From contig OX457025.1 of the NCBI GenBank assembly GCA_949752745.1, forward strand, positions 93,949,304-94,013,303: a DNA stretch of 64,000 bases, read 5' to 3'. A model generated the notes under the pieces. It worked only from the letters and a program-made list of their open reading frames with translations, did no database searches and was not told the DNA's origin. This document shows positions 50,954-63,730 of this stretch, one piece after another; within the stretch, counting starts at the first letter, position 1, and every line of letters starts with the position of its first letter. The position numbers and the translations under genes are program-made. Source of the stretch: Protula sp. h YS-2021. Lineage: Eukaryota; Annelida; Polychaeta; Sabellida; Serpulidae.

Positions 50954-52195
50954 TACTTTTATCTGGCATCAGTGATAAAAGTGGTACTTTGAATTTATGT
51001 TTATGTCGACGGCAGTTCCAAGCATATTATATAATAAAGCTATTAGCTATTTGCTATGCAAATTAATACAGAATACATAACATTTGGAAGAAAACATGTC
51101 TGTGTTTGATGGATTTGCACATGAATGTTTAGCTATAACTACAGTGGAACCCCAGTCCGGACGAACTTCGATACATCGGACATCTTACTGAACCGGACAG
51201 CTTTTTTCAGTCCCGTTTAAATTTCCATATATTTTGTGTATTAACGAAACTAATTCATGTATATACTCGAGCATTCATACACTCATGTATTCGTTCATTT
51301 AAACATTCATACACATACACATTCTTTTTGCACAAAATAACTTTGCACAGTATTCAGTGTGCCTTGACCACAAACCAACGTCCGTTGAAAGACTAACGCC
51401 TTTACGTGTTAGTATCGAGTGTTTGACCATGATACAATAGCGTCTTCACCTGGAGCTTTTTGCACAACTTGCACAGTGTTGCACATATGATCATAGTTAC
51501 TTTGTAACTATGTTGTGTTCATTTTTCTGATGACTTCATAAAATATAGAAATCAGCAACTATCTTTGCAAAATAAATGAATGTTTATTAAAGCATTGTAC
51601 CATTTATCGCAAGCAATGCTCATCCTCAAGAGTCTTTCCCTTTCAAGCTTCTTAAAAACTAATGTGTTTATGCATTTATAAAAAGATTTTACTGGCAACA
51701 GAGGTTTTAATTTCAAATAAATGAAAACCAATGTAACAGAATTTATATTTAATTCATTTCTTGCGGATAGCTTGGGATTTCGGCTGCACTGTACTGAATT
51801 TGTTAAATTTGTTTTAACTTCAAAATGAGACGTCTTTTTATGAGTATATATAAATTAATTAAATAACCATATATATATATATATAAAATTGGCATGATTT
51901 TGTGGTATTTACTCTTGTATAAATTGTATAAATTGAATAGACGTTAAATAAACAATGTTCGTTTGTTGCGGCATATGAAAGCATTGTAAATGGAAACATT
52001 GCGACGTTAGAGTAACGTCAGACACTTCGAGCAAATGTAGAATTTTGGTTGAAGTCAAAACAATGTTTGTCTGGGACGTTTGATGGACGTCATTCGTCCG
52101 ACACCTAATCTACCCTGAGCGACGATGTATAGATGTCGGCAGACGAAGGTGGTCTGGAAAGTGATCTCGGATCACCATCTAAACAGTTACAATTA
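50954..52195. other. 3' flank of TLR copy B
   Basis: AATAAA at about 51,034. Includes a 40-60-base insertion relative to copy A near 51,140-51,200 (ACAGTGGAACCCCAGTCCGG), a motif typical of the ends of some Tc1-like or tigger-like repeats. GACGTC motifs are at 52,000-52,140. No gene. Confidence 0.45.
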
Positions 52196-52215
52196 TTATT
52201 ATTATTATTACCATT

Positions 52216-53240
52216 ATTATTATCACGAAGACATCCTTCAAGTACCGTGTAAGTTAGCGGAATACATTGTGAAATGTTAAAGGAATAAAAATAAATAGCC
52301 TGATTCAAAATTCGACTGAAATAATCTTTATTTTGGTCACAAAAATCGCTATTTATAAACACACAAAAACATACCACAAATAAGAAATTTAAGAATTTGA
52401 AAGAAAAGCATTACAAATATTCTACCTTTTTGAACTGCAGATAGAAAATAAATCTTGTTTCTGATGCTCCTGTGGCTAAAATCGTAATTTAAAAGAACTC
52501 ATTAGGCTCCGAACCATTCAGAGTAGTAATAAATACAATCTGTGAGAGGCACGGGTGTGAAAACAAATGAAGGTATAAAACTTCATTGGGGCAGCAAAAA
52601 AAAAAAAAAAACACCGCACAAGGCCGTGCTGAGAATCAATGTGTCGTAAAATCAATGTGTCGTAAAATCTGTGTGTTGGCCTTTTGAAGTTTTGGTCTCT
52701 TCTTTTCTACAAGCATTTCAAATAGAAACAAAATAATAGAAAAGTATATCAAATTGTTACTGTACAATAATTTAGCGTAAAAAGTAGAAACGAGTAAACA
52801 AGTATGCTAGGCCAACGTAATTTTAAGATAATCTAAAAACATATTGCAGAACGGCTTGGTGCTTTTTCATAAAATTTTGGATGAGAAACGAAATTATTTT
52901 CTTTCCAGATTTAACTAATACCGGGAACTATTTTTTGGACCAGGCACTCTGGATGCAATAGTTTTCCATATGTAAGCTGAATTCCCTTTCGTCATTTGTC
53001 GGTCTGGTTGTTTAATTATTTTTATTTTAATGCAAGACCAAATATTGACAGAATTGATTCGATGTTCGTTTTTGTTTAAATGTCTATATCAAGACTGTTC
53101 TTGTCTTTTGCATAAACAAATATAAAAACTTCATGAATTAACTTCATGAAGGGCAATGAACTCATTACTGCTTTATAATAACAAGAACAAAAAAAAAAAG
53201 AAAATAGTGCAAGAAAGGCTTGATACTAGGCATGAGGTTA
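52216..53240. other. Noncoding, paralogous to 40,690-41,740
   Basis: AT-rich, with an A-tract at about 52,596. No open frames are kept between copies. Confidence 0.5.
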
Positions 53241-53367
53241 TTCGACTAGTCAATTAAATGCCCAGTGCTAGTCACAAAACTATTTGATTAGCCCATCAAA
53301 CACTGGAACCCACGAAACCACTGATCAAGCTGCATTAGATGTCTGTGTTTGTCACGAGACAAGTTGA

Positions 53368-53560
53368 CTAAGGCATCAGGTGCCCAGCGCTAGTCACGAG
53401 TCAACTTGACTAAGGCATCAGGTGCCCAGCCCTAGTCATAAGACAACCTGACTAAGGCATCAGGTGCCCAGCGCTAGTCAAGGGGCAACATGACTAAGGC
53501 ATCAGGTGCCCAGCCCTTGTCATAAGACAACTTGATTAAGGCATCACATGACCATGCTAG
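53368..53560. repeat. 42-bp tandem repeat
   Basis: Four good units plus a decayed fifth, starting GACTAAGGCATCAGGTGCCC. Copy A has a single degenerate equivalent. Confidence 0.85.
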
Positions 53561-54286
53561 TTATCAGACCAATGGACTACTATCGCATGAAATGCTCAAG
53601 CTAGTCGTGAAACGACATGACTAGCACATCAGAATTAGTCACGAGACTACTCCACAAGTCACTTACACATTTGCGTAAATAAATGGACTACTAAACTTGC
53701 ACAAAAGTCAACTGTCAAACTAGCAGCAAACATCAATATGCTAACCATGTGACTACTTAGGTGGTTTTGGGGCTCCAGTCAATACTTGGCACTTTCGCAA
53801 CCAAGGAAGAGATAACTTGGATGTTGGTTAGAACATAAACGTATAAAACACAGAGGCACGTAGTCGGATAATACACACCATTAGTTTGATCTTAGCCATT
53901 GATACTCTCTTCATATAAAGGCGACATTTATTAACCTTCTTATTTAATGCGAAATAAAGTAACATTATCGATAAGAAGGTTAATTAACTGAGCTAAAAGC
54001 AACAGTCTGTTTGCAAGTCTATTAGCGCGCACTCTTCGTTCTTGTCGAAATGAGCAGGTTAACCAGCTTCAATTAAATCCTGATCCAGCGGAAAATAGCA
54101 GTGGTGCAACCGACTGACCAAAAGCCAGCTAACTAACATTAAAACACAAAGTGGTCAGCTGACCACAAAAAATATGCAGCTTTGAATTTAGAGTTTTGGC
54201 GAATGTTAGTTTGTCGTATTTGATCACTAAATACAGCGAGCTAGTCATGCTTAAAAAAGACTACCGTGCCGGTATTCATAAAACAG

Positions 54287-54692
54287 TACTGGCGCCAGTG
54301 GCACTACTAGCCAATGCAGCCTCCACGACACTAGTAGCACTACTAGCCAATGCAGCCTTAACGGCACTAGTAGCACTACTAGCCAATGCAGCCTCAACGA
54401 CACCAGTAGCACTGCTAGCCAATGCAGCCTCAACGACACCAGTAGCACTACTAGCCAATGCAGCTCTCAACGACACCAGTAGCACTACTAGCCAATGCAG
54501 CCTCAACGACACCAGTAGCACTACTAGCCAACGCAGCCTCAACGACACTAGTAGCACTACTAGCCAATGCAGCCTCAACGACACCAGTAGCACTACTAGC
54601 CAATGCAGCCTCAACAACACCAGTAGCTCTGCTAGCCAACGCAGCCTCAACGACACCAGTAGCACTGCTAGCCAATGCAGCCTTAACAGTAC
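54287..54692. repeat. 36-bp minisatellite, about 11 units
   Basis: Unit GACACCAGTAGCACTACTAG then CCAATGCAGCCTCAAC. The length is a multiple of three and the unit has no stops in several frames, so long open frames (Ala/Leu-rich, Ser/Thr-rich) occur on both strands. They have no ATG start on the + strand, and one unit has a single extra base that changes frame. Judged non-coding. Confidence 0.9.
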
Positions 54693-54759
54693 TTGGAGCA
54701 GTATATCACAGCTTTATAAATGCGACCCATGCTTTTTTGACCTCATAACTCTCATATGA

Positions 54760-55480
54760 CAGTTAGGTTCTTGTACTTTTTCTTTTTCCTATTACGCTTT
54801 TTACACTCAGAAAGATTCGTTACCTGTCTCGCTTTTGAAGTGCTATAGAAATAAAAATCTTTTTTTTTCTTTCCGCTCCCAATGATATTTCTAAGCTAGT
54901 TGAAACTGAGCCAGGTGCCAAGTAATTTCTTGCAATATTGTAAATAAGTGTCTTGTAGTTAATAAACAAAACTTCAGTGGAATTACCCCATGAAAGAGCA
55001 AAGAGGGGTGTGTGGGGTGGGGTAGGGAGAGGCTGTTTCCACAGAACAAGAAGAGCTTAATTTTCGGAGATATTGCCAGCAACTTGAAGTATGCTAATCC
55101 TTATAAAACTTCTTTCTAAAAAGATCGCTAAAGTCTCGAAAATACCGATAACATTTTGCCAGTTCTAAAATACCCCATGTCGCGAATTCGAAGAAAAAAA
55201 TATTCACAAAATTACGGAAATAAGCCCATTTCTCTTGTGTCCCAAATGCCGGTAATAATTGAACATATGATTTCAGTCTCTACGAAAATCACTGTGTATA
55301 TCTAAACTGTTTCGGTTTCAGCCATACTCCAATTTCTGAGTTTCCGATATGATTTTTAATGAGCATCATGATAATTGTCCCACAATTGTCCCACTTGCCG
55401 AGTAAGATTAAAGAATATAAAAAGAATGCTAAGTAATTTTATAACCAAAACACATGTCCCTCTGTGCGTGGACATTCAGG
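54760..55480. other. Noncoding flank 3' of the minus-strand gene
   Basis: No gene or repeat recognised. Absent from copy A of the duplication. Confidence 0.4.
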
Positions 55481-55491
55481 CACCCCGTAAG

Positions 55492-56486
55492 TCAGTGCTT
55501 GGTGTATTCTAGTTTAAATTCTCTCGACCAATCACGACTCCATGAGTTATAATTAGCCACTGGATTTATGGCGCGGTGTTTGTAGCGTGGTGACGTTGCC
55601 ATTTGGCCCTTCTCCTCTCGTAACTTATCCAAAATATCCATGGCACATTGAAAACGATGCGTTAGCCAGATTTGCTTTTCCTTCGGTATACTCCTTGAGC
55701 CATCTTCCTCGGATGTGGTAATCGGGATGTAAGGCAATGAAGGAATACTTGATACGTAGTGATCGAGCCTTGGAGCATGCCCATGTTTGTCTAGTCTGTA
55801 CACTTCCTGCAGTAGCTCTTGCTGTCGTCTCTCCAAGCTATTCAGGTGAACAGATACGACTTTATGATGCGGTGTCTTAACACGATACAAACGATCTGCC
55901 GGTTCTTCGTTTTCCTCATTTTTGAGATTATTCAACAAAAGATCTTCGTAGCCTTTTAGCATGGCGTATTGCGCTTCTGGGGAAAGGTTGCACAGAATCG
56001 CGGCTTCCTTGGCAGATCAACTTTTTCCTCTTTCGGTTCACTGCTGACGTCAGAACACACACTTCCGGTACGAGATATCATCTTGCGGTATTTTGCAAGA
56101 CGTACCAGAGAAGCAAATTTGTGTTTGTTACCTCTGCGCAGTAATGCAGGCGGTGAAAATTGCTTCCCGGCATCAAAATCGGCCGCGGAACCTCGAGACG
56201 TAGATCTACTCAGGGGCCTGTACTCGATCGATCCAACAGTTAGAGTATTTTTATCTGGTGGCTTGATGACTTGACCCTCTTGTTGCTCGCTATCTTCTTC
56301 AATTAAATCATCTTCAACGTAGAGTTTAGTCATGACTTTACTGACATTATTTGTGAGCCTCGTCTTGGCCAATCCAGGTTTGACGGCAGGGGAAGTGTTT
56401 GTGCTGCCATCTTTTGACACAGTCTCTATTTCCGGAAAGTCGATCTTAGTCTGCTTTGTGCTCACATTCATATCTGCTCCTTCCAT
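55492..56486 (-). pseudogene. Conserved host gene of unknown function, single-exon, frameshifted
   Basis: From ATG 56486: MEGADMNVSTKQTKIDFPEI..., a polar, disordered N terminus. Then a helical domain continuing in a second frame down to 55,492 (KGYEDLLLNNLKNEEN, VSVHLNSLERRQQELLQEVYRLDKHG, KQIWLTHRFQCAMDILDKLREEKG, NSWSRDWSREFKLEY). The frame changes between about 56,015 and 55,985 because of a one-base difference; after it the first frame ends at 55,956. The domain looks well preserved on both sides. The absence of introns and a decayed second copy (42.5-42.9 kb) fit a retrocopy or a recently damaged gene. Family not recognised. Confidence 0.6.
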
Positions 56487-56612
56487 CTGTCAAGCAACAG
56501 CAAAACACCCGTTTACCGTTTACATCCGTGAATAAATGTTGCAGAAAGTCACATATTCATATGTATGGAACATCCATTAAAAGCTATGCTGCAGTTAACC
56601 ATACCTCTGTTG

Positions 56613-56616
<4 letters not shown>

Positions 56617-56680
<64 letters not shown>

Positions 56681-56839
56681 TTCTCTCTCTCTCTCTTTCT
56701 CTCTCTCTCTTTCTCCACCTCTCTCCTCTCTCTCCCTCTCTCTTTTTCTCTCCCTCTCTCTCTCTCTCTCTCTCCCTCCCTCTCTCTCTCTCTATCTTGC
56801 TCTCTCTCTCCCGCCTCTCTCTCTCCCTCTCTCGCTCTT

Positions 56840-56872
<33 letters not shown>
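56617..56872. repeat. (CT)n microsatellite with TTTCTC interruptions
   Basis: About 255 bases. The open frames across it are artefacts. Confidence 0.95.
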
Positions 56873-57640
56873 TTTCAGAAACACGTTACTTTACTAAGCT
56901 GTTGGACCAACAAAAAATAGAAGCATATTTCTGCCGTGGTTACGCAAATAACATGAGATGGAAATACTATAAAATATGGCGAAATTAATGCGATGTTAAA
57001 CAACTGTGTGATACTTGCAACTAATCCTTCTTTGAAAAGGATTTTTTTTTGTTTTTTTTTTTTGTTTTTTTTGTTGCTGTTTTTAAGCACCAGAAATACC
57101 AAAGTATGGATCGTTTCACCAAATGGAAGCGCATGTCCCTAGGAGAACTGGACAGGGTATTTGGGGTTAGATTTCAGCCGGTCATTCGGGAATAATAAGG
57201 TTATCATCGAGGGGCGGGTATTGAAAATTGATGGCCTTAGAAAATATAATATAAGCAAATATTTTATAAGTTTTGTTATCTTATCCCTGTTTTAGAAAGT
57301 AGGGATAAAAACTCGGCAGGCCCATTGTGTAAAAGTGTGTGTCTTGTAAAGTGCCTACATAAATGGCATCCCCACCTCACCCCCCCTTACACCCCCGAGT
57401 AAACGCTCCCTCCCCACCGTTCCAGGTTATGCTGCATGCTCACGTGTCTTTCAGGATCAGTTCCAGTGTATTCCGTTTGAACCGGTTCGTGGAGCGCAGT
57501 CTGTTCCGAATGTTCCAGTCAAATTCCGTTCCCTTCCATTTTGGCCCACTCTGTACTTATTCTACATATTCCATAACTTACAGACGTAGACTAATTACGA
57601 ATAAAGAAACCGAAATATATGTTAAATAATAGAACACTGT
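56873..57640. other. Noncoding, with C-tracts
   Basis: Start related to 43,260-43,380 in copy A; T-homopolymers are at 57,040-57,070. No gene. Confidence 0.4.
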
Positions 57641-58510
57641 CAGACATTGCTGAGAATTATGGAATGCTATTTTAACATTTAATGCTTATTTTTGATATCA
57701 AAATATATTTAGAGATATCAATAAATCAATTTATATCTCATTAATTTATATTTTGCTATCAATAATTGAATTTTAGATGGCAAAAATTTATTTTTGAGAT
57801 CAAAAAATCAATTTTACAAACCTAAAAAATCTTACGGGAGACACACATTCAAATAAAATATAACGAATCGTCAATTAAATTTTGGAGATGAAAATTTGAA
57901 TTATTGAGATCAATAATAACTACATAATTTTTGATCTCAAGAATTGCTTCTCTTTTGTACAGTAAAAAATTAAAATAAAGATTCTGTATACAAGGACAGC
58001 CATTATTTATTTACAGATATGCGTTTCTGAATTTTTTACTTAAAAAAATAGACTGATATTTTGATATCAAGAATCAGTTTTAGAGATCAAAAAATCATTT
58101 GCAGATTTCAAAATACAAATTAAAAATGTATCAATCTGAAATAATGATATCTGAAATAAATTCTTGATATCAATATATAGAAAATCAATTAGTGAGCTCA
58201 AAATAAATATTTTGCTCTCAAATATTTCATTTTTGCTATCAAGAATTGATCTCAAAAAATCAATTTTAGATATCTTTAAATCATTTTTGATATCAATAAA
58301 TATTTCTTGATATCTCTAAATATTTATTGATATCAAAAATTATTTTTTGAGATCAAGAATACATTTAGAGATATCAAAAATACAATTACAGATAGCAAAA
58401 ATGAATTCTTGATATCAAAATATGGATTTATTGAGATCAAAAATTACTTCTTAATATCAAAAAATCAATTTTTGAGATCAAAAATTAATTTTTGATATCA
58501 ATAATTCACT
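57640..58510. repeat. AT-rich array of TTGATATCAA / GAGATCAAAAA motifs
   Basis: About 870 bases in which GATATCAA, GAGATCAA and their complements occur dozens of times in both orientations, with irregular spacing of about 15-25 bases. TTGATATCAA is a perfect palindrome. Absent at the matching site of copy A (43,760-43,800). Confidence 0.8.
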
Positions 58511-58811
58511 AATAAATGTGAAAATGACATTCCATAGAGAATCCATTATATCTTAACTATCCTATAAATTAAGCATGATAAATGAAAGCCGGGACCCTTC
58601 AGTGCCGTAATGATCGTCGCGAGGCAAGCCATAAAGGCGGCAATAGCTATACTTTTTCACCTGCCTGATTAATGTTTAATAGTCATGATTTGTAGCCAAA
58701 GACTTGTCATAAAATGCACCCCTTTTTTATTCAGTTCGTCTTTGGATGTGATTTTGGATTCGGAAGCGGGAAGAGGAAGAGGAAAGGGCTTCTTTTGCGT
58801 TTGTTCTGGAA

Positions 58812-58966
<155 letters not shown>

Positions 58967-61900
58967 TGCAGTGAAATGTGCACATGAAGAGCATGAAAAA
59001 GGAGCAAAGAGACGAAAGATGGAAGAAGATGACATTTGGCCATACGGTCAAGCTCAGTGTATGGAATGCAATGTAAAATTTCCATTTATGGGTACTTATG
59101 AGGCACATGCATGCATACCAGCTAAGATGGAAAATGTGCCTCAAAAAGAACATGTTTCAAAGAAACAAAAGATAGGACAAGTAGGGAGAGGTAGAAGGGT
59201 TAGTCTTGGTGAAAACGCGCAGGAAAGACATTTGAGTCTGAGGATGGATCCGATTTACTGCTTGAAATGCGGCAGCAAGAGAACCGTATCAAGACACATT
59301 TGTTGGAAACCTTAAACTATGGAATGAAATGGTACATTGTAGTGCATGCGCGCTTCAAGAAACTGACAGCGAATGCTGAAGGTGTTATGGTAGAACAAGT
59401 GGATAATGCCTTTATCAGCAGTTCAACATATACAGCATACAATCCAGCGGATATTGAGCAGGACTTGCCAGAAGCCTATAAAGAATTGTTTACTAAGTTT
59501 GATGAACATGAGAGACAAGGCTCTGGCTGGGTATTGGATAACATTCTGTACATTGAAGTACATACAGCTACGTCAGCGCCACTGGATGCGAGTAGTTTTA
59601 TTCCACTACCAAAGAAAGTGAAGAAAACAAAGGGTGTATTAAACATTTTGAATGACGACAACAAGTGTTTCTTATGGTCTGTATTGGCTCATCTTCACCC
59701 TCATGACAGAAATGAAAATCGCGTGAATCTTTACAAACCATTTGAGAAGGAATTAAAGGTGGAAGGTATGACATTTCCGACACCGATTACAGACATTCCA
59801 AAGTTTGAAAAGGAGAATGATGTATCCATTAACGTGTTTGGATATGAACAAGATGTAGTTGTTCCGATACAACTGAGCCGAAACACTAGTGCGAGAGAAA
59901 TCAACTTACTTTTAATTAGCAATGACAAGAAAAGGCATTACTGTCTCATCAAGAATTTCAGCAGACTTATGTCTTATCGATCAAAGCATAAGTGTGCATA
60001 TTTTTATTGTTTCAACTGTCTTCACGGGTTTGTACGACAAGATCTGTTAGACAAGCATCGTGAAGTGTGTGGCAAACATGGTGCGCAACTTTTATCATTC
60101 CCCAAGGAACCCTTCGTCAAGTTTAAGAATGTAGCCAAACAACAGCGAGCACCTTTTGTGATTTATGCTGACTTTGAATGTTTCACGCAAAAGCATGAAG
60201 GAGACTATGTAGTTGTGAGTCAGTACAACACACGTGCACCAGTCGTGTATCGAGGAGACAACGCCGTAAAGGTCTTTTTAGCCCATATGGTGAATGAACG
60301 TGATCGTATTGTGCGTGGTTTAAAGCGACCAAAGGAAATAGTGATGACTCGTGAAGACAAAGAGAATTTCAAGAACGCTGTTGATTGCTACATTTGTCAT
60401 GAACTTCTAGGAGCAGATCGTGTGAGAGATCATTACCACATCAATGGCAAATATCGTGGAGCTGCACATAGTCAATGCAACTTACAATTCCGACTTAGAA
60501 AGGATAAGCAAGGGGATAAAGATTCTTTTATCATTCCCGTGTTTTTCCACAATTTGCGAGGCTATGACGGTCATCTTATCATGGAGGAAATTGGGAAATT
60601 CAAAGATGAAACAATTACAGTCATTCCCAACACCATTGAGAAATATATTGCATTCACCATGAGCAATCTGAAATTTACAGACAGCTTTCAGTTCATGAGT
60701 ACCTCTCTACAGAAGTTGGCATCCAACCTGGCGGAAGAAGGGAAAGATAACTTCTACAACATGACCTCTCACATTCACGATAGTAACCAGCAAGATTTGT
60801 TGTTGAAAAAGGGAGTGTACCCCTACGATTACGTGGACGAACCATCCAAGTTTGTTGAAACGCAGCTACCATCAAAGGACAAGTTTTATAGTCGGCTTAG
60901 CGAAGAGGACATTAGCGATGAGGATTATGCACATGCGCAGAAGGTGTGGGATACATTCAACTGTACAACATTTGGTGAATACCACGACCTGTACCTGAAA
61001 TCACATGTGTTATTACTAGCTCACATGTTTGAAAATTTGTGCAAGTATGCCTCAACACGTATGAATTGGATCCTGCTCATTACTATACAGTCCAAGGACT
61101 GTCGTGGGATGAAATGTTAAAAGCGACAAAGGTGAAGTTGGAATTGATCAATGACATTGACATGTACCAAATGGTTGAGCAAAGCATACGTGGAGGAATA
61201 TCCGTGATCACACACAAGTATGCGAAAGCAAATAATTCCTACGTAGCAGATTACAATTCTGAGATACCAAACAACTACCTGATGTACCTCGACGCAAACA
61301 ACTTGTATTGCTGGGCCATGTCACAAAGCATGCCACAAAGAGGATTTATGTGGGTGAGCGAGCCATAATCCATTGACTTCATGGATGTAGCTGAAGATGA
61401 CGACATTGGATTCATTTTGGAAGTGGATTTAGAATATACAAATTCAATTCATGATCGTCATAATCACTACCCAGTGGCTCCAGAACGGAAATGTGTCAAA
61501 TTTGGAGAATTGTCAGAGTACAGTCAGAAGCTACTGGAAGATCTAAACATGAAAGGCAAATCCAGTGGAAAGCTCATTCCTAACTTGTCTGACAAGAAGA
61601 AATATGTACTTCATTACAGGAATTTACAACAGCACGTCTCACTGGGGTTGAAAGTCACTAAAGTACATCGCTCCATCATGTTTGAACAGAGTAAATTTTT
61701 GGCAAAATACATTACCTTGAACAAGGAAAAGAGAAAATTGGCCAAGAACCCATTTGAGAAAGACTTCTTCAAACTGATGAACAACTCAGTGTTTGGCAAA
61801 ACCATGGAAAATGTGAGAAAGCGAATCAATGTTGAACTTGTTCACAAGGAAAAGCGGTTCAAGAAACTTGTAGCCAAACCTTCTTTCCACAAATTTAAAA

Positions 61901-62584
61901 CTTTCAACGAAGATTTGACCGCGGTACATTTGCGCAAAGTGGATTTGCTTCTGGATAAACCCATTCAAGTTGGCTTCACCATTCTCGACCTCAGCAAAGT
62001 GCTTATGTTCAACTTTCATTACAACTACATCATGGTCAAGTATCCAATGCCAAGTTGTTTTCAGCGACACCGACAGTCTATGTTACGACATAGAAACGGA
62101 AGATATCTACAAGGATATGCAGCAAGATGCCGACCTGTTCGACACAAGTGACTATCCGCAGGATCATTTCCTACATTCCAACGTGAACAAAAAAGTGCTT
62201 GGGAAAATGAAGGATGAGACGGTAGGCGTCCCCATTGAAGAGTTTGTTGGACTCAGACCGAAAATGTACAGTTTATTGTGCGGTGGGAAAGAAAAACATA
62301 CAGCTAAAGGCATCAGTCGAGCTTGTCAAAGACGTATTAAACATGTGCAGTATAGAGAGAGTTTGTTCAAGAAAACTCAAACGATGGCTACAGGACACAT
62401 TATCCGACGTCATAGTCACCAGCAATTCTCGGAGAAGTTGAGGAAAGTAGCCCTCTCCCCATATGACGACAAGCGATATGTGCTGAATGATGGCTATTCC
62501 ACCTTAGCGCATGGACATTACAAAGCAATGTTATATAAAGGGGAGGTCCTCCAACGTAAGAGTCATCTGAGGTGTGAACATTGA
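58967..62584 (+). pseudogene. PolB: Polinton DNA polymerase B, E2 copy, broken
   Basis: Extends further at the N terminus than the E1 part in the window. A basic stretch (EKGAKRRK) and a CMECNVKF...H finger come before the region shared with E1. Lesions relative to E1: one base fewer at about 59,230, one base fewer at about 61,045, a GAA-to-TAA-type stop at 61,366-61,368 and two bases fewer at about 62,048. The Exo III aspartate is His here (YLKSH), and the HNH-like DHDH reads DHYH. Motif B, in contrast, keeps the family form NNSVFGKTMEN. The C terminus ends KSHLRCEH rather than poly-Ala. Confidence 0.93.
62526..62541 (+). promoter_or_regulatory. TATA box before the E2 PC4-like cluster
   Basis: TATATAAAGGGG within the last codons of the polymerase, matching the position of the E1 box at 3,471. 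Confidence 0.65.
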
Positions 62585-62594
62585 AGCGTTAACA

Positions 62595-62960
62595 TAGAAC
62601 TTGAAAGTCGTAAGAGATCTGTAACTGATATGGATACTCTTGCAGATACAGTTAAAGACTTAAAAGTGAAAAATCCTACCACTACCATCAAGAAATTGAA
62701 AGTGGAGACGGCACCAACACCACAGTCGTGGGATGGAATGCTTTCTCTAGGAAATGGAAAGTATATCAAGATTATGAAACAAAGCAATGAAGGAGTGGTA
62801 AACATTCCATCTCTCAGGTAAGTACCTGAGAGATGAGGGGACTGGAAGAAACCGTCCTACGAAAAAGGGTATTTTGCTGACAATACCTGAATGGAAAATG
62901 TTGAAGAAGCAAGTGAAAGAAGTGGATAAAAGGCTTCGAAGACAAGAAGACGGCTCATAA
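62595..62960 (+). pseudogene. PC4-like gene 1, E2 copy, broken by palindromic insertion
   Basis: The ATG used in E1 is lost; the next one in frame is 62,630. The PC4 domain starts intact (LGNGKYIKIMKQS), then a 10-base length gain at about 62,808-62,818 shifts the frame and brings TAG/TAA/TGA stops. The ACC (Thr) repeat of E1 is much shorter here. After the insertion the original frame sequence continues to 62,960. Confidence 0.8.
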
Positions 62961-62975
62961 CAAGGTATTTTCATC

Positions 62976-63380
62976 ATGAATGCACTCATGTTTAACGGTG
63001 GTGCTTACCTTATTGTAAATGAAAGGAATGAAGTGATACTAGGTTCTCGGAGAAGTTCTGATTATCGGTTTAAACCTGAAGTGTGGAAAGACTTTAAAAA
63101 CATACCGCTTAAACATGGGTTTAAACGTAGACTTGAAAATAAAGTTGAAGTGTTTGTGGTTGAACATGATTCTAACATACGTGTGGCATTCTGGAGAAAT
63201 CTTTTACAGGATTATCCAGAGGATTATCATGGAGTTGTACCAGATACTCCATATGCAGATATGATTGACTTTGATATGAAGAATTGGCGCGCAGTCTTAC
63301 GATTCCTAGAAGCTGCTCACTCTTCATCATCTTGCGAGCATAAAAACGTCTTTGCAGACAAGGAGACAGCTCATAGTTAA
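62976..63380 (+). CDS. PC4-like gene 2, E2 copy, intact
   Basis: 134 residues from ATG 62976, aligned with the E1 gene at 3,926 over its first 112 residues. The tail differs (AAHSSSSCEHKNVFADKETAHS). It is the only complete gene of E2 in this window. The Trp-containing helices (PEVWKDF, MKNWRAVLRFLE) and strand pattern are kept. Confidence 0.6.
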   Translation: MNALMFNGGAYLIVNERNEVILGSRRSSDYRFKPEVWKDFKNIPLKHGFKRRLENKVEVFVVEHDSNIRVAFWRNLLQDYPEDYHGVVPDTPYADMIDFDMKNWRAVLRFLEAAHSSSSCEHKNVFADKETAHS

Positions 63381-63397
63381 TCTGACTGTTGAACGAG

Positions 63398-63730
63398 ATG
63401 GAAGACTTTTTATTGGATTATGAACCCATTACACATGGATTCTCATATATGCAAAACTTATGTGATGACATTGTGCCAAAACATTTTGGAAAGTATATCG
63501 TTCTATCACCTGACGAACAATCTGTGTTGAAAGACCATCTGGAAAAGGTCAGGATACCTGGCTTTCTCCTGGCAGTCTCAAATGAATTAGAAGTGCGTCT
63601 GACTGAGAACTGCTTAGACGTGTTTGTACAATTTCGCCAATATGACGAGATTACATAACACTACGACTACATCACCCTCAACACAGTGGAATGGTACGCT
63701 CTGTTGCAAGCATTGGATTGGAAAGAACCT
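63398..63730 (+). pseudogene. PC4-like gene 3, E2 copy, premature stop
   Basis: From ATG 63398 (MEDFLLDYEPITHGF). TAA at 63,656-63,658 replaces a Glu codon of E1. Beyond it the frame is open to the same GCT TGA end as in E1. Confidence 0.75.

Noticed and set aside
53368..53560. CRISPR-like direct repeats
   Set aside because: Units are directly adjacent with no unique spacers, in an animal genome; it is a simple tandem repeat.
54196..54759. 187-codon frame over the 36-bp minisatellite
   Set aside because: Begins at TTG, changes repeat phase inside, is mirrored on the minus strand and is absent from the paralogous region.
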